5,990 bases of DNA, taken from NCBI GenBank assembly GCA_030672345.1, contig DAOVGO010000078.1, positions 1 to 5,990 on the forward strand, written 5' to 3'. Below the pieces are notes generated by a model. It saw nothing but the letters and a program-made list of their open reading frames with translations, was not told the origin of the DNA and did not search any database. The position numbers and the translations under genes were made by a program. Shown one piece after another: positions 5,282 to 5,990 of the stretch; positions within the stretch are counted from its first letter, which is position 1; each line of letters starts with the position of its first letter. This stretch comes from Methanosarcinales archaeon (GTDB taxonomy: Archaea; Halobacteriota; Methanosarcinia; Methanosarcinales; Methanogasteraceae).

Positions 5282-5990
5282 CTTTACTGAGAATCTCTGA
5301 CCTGAAGACCCACTTCCCGACCCCGGACGGCATCGTGAGAGCAGTGGACAGAATCGATCTCTCGATACGTGAGAGGGAGACGCTTGGCTTGATCGGCGAA
5401 ACGGGCTGTGGGAAGACGGTACTTGGTCTCACGCTCATGCGTCTTCTGCAGTCGTCCACAACGGTAGAGGGAACGATCATCTACAAGGGAACGAATCTTC
5501 TCAAGATCAGTGAGGCAGAGATGAGAAGGATCAGAGGAGAAGAGATCGCAATGATCCTCCAGAACCCGACAACCTCCCTGAATCCGGTCATGCGTGTGGG
5601 GGAGCAGATTGCAGAGGCGATCCGACTCCATCAGGGGCTGAACAAGAAGGATGCAAAAGAGAAGGCGATCGAGATGCTCGATGCAGTCAGGATCCCGTCA
5701 CCATCCAGACGGGTAAACGAGTATCCTCACGAGTTTAGCGGGGGAATGAAACAGCGCGTGATGATTGCGATCGGACTTGCATGTAATCCTTCACTCATCA
5801 TAGCAGACGAACCCACAAAAGGGCTCGATGTCACGATAAAGTCACAGATCATAAGACTCCTGAAAGAGGTGACAGAAGAGAAGGCGATGCTCCTCATAAC
5901 CCATGACCTTGGCGTTGCAAGAGCGCTCTGCGATCGGATTGCGCTTATGTATGCAGGAGAACTGGTGGAATATGCGACCACAGGTGAGAT
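5278..5990 (+). CDS. ABC transporter ATP-binding protein, DppD/OppD/NikD type (3' end cut by window)
   Basis: The ATG at 5278 sits in an ATGA overlap with the preceding permease stop. The frame is open to the window end, giving 237 complete codons of a family that usually has about 260-330. Seen: Walker A GETGCGKT (40-47), Q-loop ILQNP (93-97) followed by TTSLNP, signature FSGGMKQR (153-160), Walker B LIIADEP (173-179), D-loop GLDV (182-185) and switch His209 in ITHDLGVA. All catalytic positions are present, so it should hydrolyse ATP to power import by the two permeases. Small departures from the usual Opp/Dpp wording are GETGCGKT in place of GESGSGKS and DEPTKGLDV in place of DEPTTALDV. The missing C-terminus would include the oligopeptide-ABC extension with its Cys cluster, if present. 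A paired DppF/NikE-type ATPase is expected downstream. Confidence 0.93.
   Translation, partial: MTLLRISDLKTHFPTPDGIVRAVDRIDLSIRERETLGLIGETGCGKTVLGLTLMRLLQSSTTVEGTIIYKGTNLLKISEAEMRRIRGEEIAMILQNPTTSLNPVMRVGEQIAEAIRLHQGLNKKDAKEKAIEMLDAVRIPSPSRRVNEYPHEFSGGMKQRVMIAIGLACNPSLIIADEPTKGLDVTIKSQIIRLLKEVTEEKAMLLITHDLGVARALCDRIALMYAGELVEYATTGE

Noticed and set aside
5284..5631. 115-residue open frame on the - strand
   Set aside because: It lies opposite the ATPase gene, whose Walker A, Q-loop, signature and Walker B motifs are all on the + strand; it is a shadow.
1626..5990. Assigning nickel (nikABCD) or dipeptide (dppABCD) gene names
   Set aside because: The families are clear, but no ligand-determining residues could be identified, so any specific symbol would be a guess.

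Overview
The window looks archaeal, most likely a euryarchaeon of the methanogen/anaerobic alkane-oxidiser type (Methanosarcinales, ANME-1 or Syntropharchaeia-like lineages). This rests on an FmdE-family protein (the family named after a methanogenesis operon), on dockerin sequence styles that I associate with such archaea, and on general codon style. It is an inference from protein families, and I cannot name a species.

All recognisable genes are on the + strand and look like one operon. From 1 to 1608 lies the 3' part of a gene for a large FmdE-related protein. It carries two homologous units at an exact 942-nt offset, ten N-glycosylation sequons and a single C-terminal dockerin half-repeat; its true start is upstream of the window. 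Seventeen bases later, behind a strong Shine-Dalgarno sequence, comes an exported family 5 solute-binding protein (1626-3410) with a signal peptide and a complete two-repeat dockerin at its C-terminus. A 54-nt gap (3411-3464) holds a perfect 8-bp hairpin and a six-T run. Then follow a DppB/OppB/NikB-type permease (3465-4445), a DppC/OppC/NikC-type permease (4442-5281) and a DppD/OppD/NikD-type ATPase (5278 to the window end, cut off). The last three genes are joined by two 4-nt ATGA stop/start overlaps. A second ATPase (DppF/NikE type) would be expected just downstream.

The transporter itself is conventional: binding protein, two permeases and an ATPase for import of a peptide, nickel-chelate or similar small solute. 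What is unusual is the outside part. Both the FmdE-like protein and the binding protein end in dockerin-type calcium-binding modules, and the binding protein has no visible lipobox or membrane anchor. A reasonable hypothesis is that both are held on the cell surface by cohesin partners, so that a Cys/His-rich FmdE-like protein captures or processes a ligand (possibly a metal or cofactor) next to the binding protein that delivers it to the permease. The substrate cannot be read from the sequence.

No RNA genes, CRISPR arrays, insertion sequences or attachment sites were seen. No stretch longer than 300 bases is without a gene; the only sizeable gap is 3411-3464.
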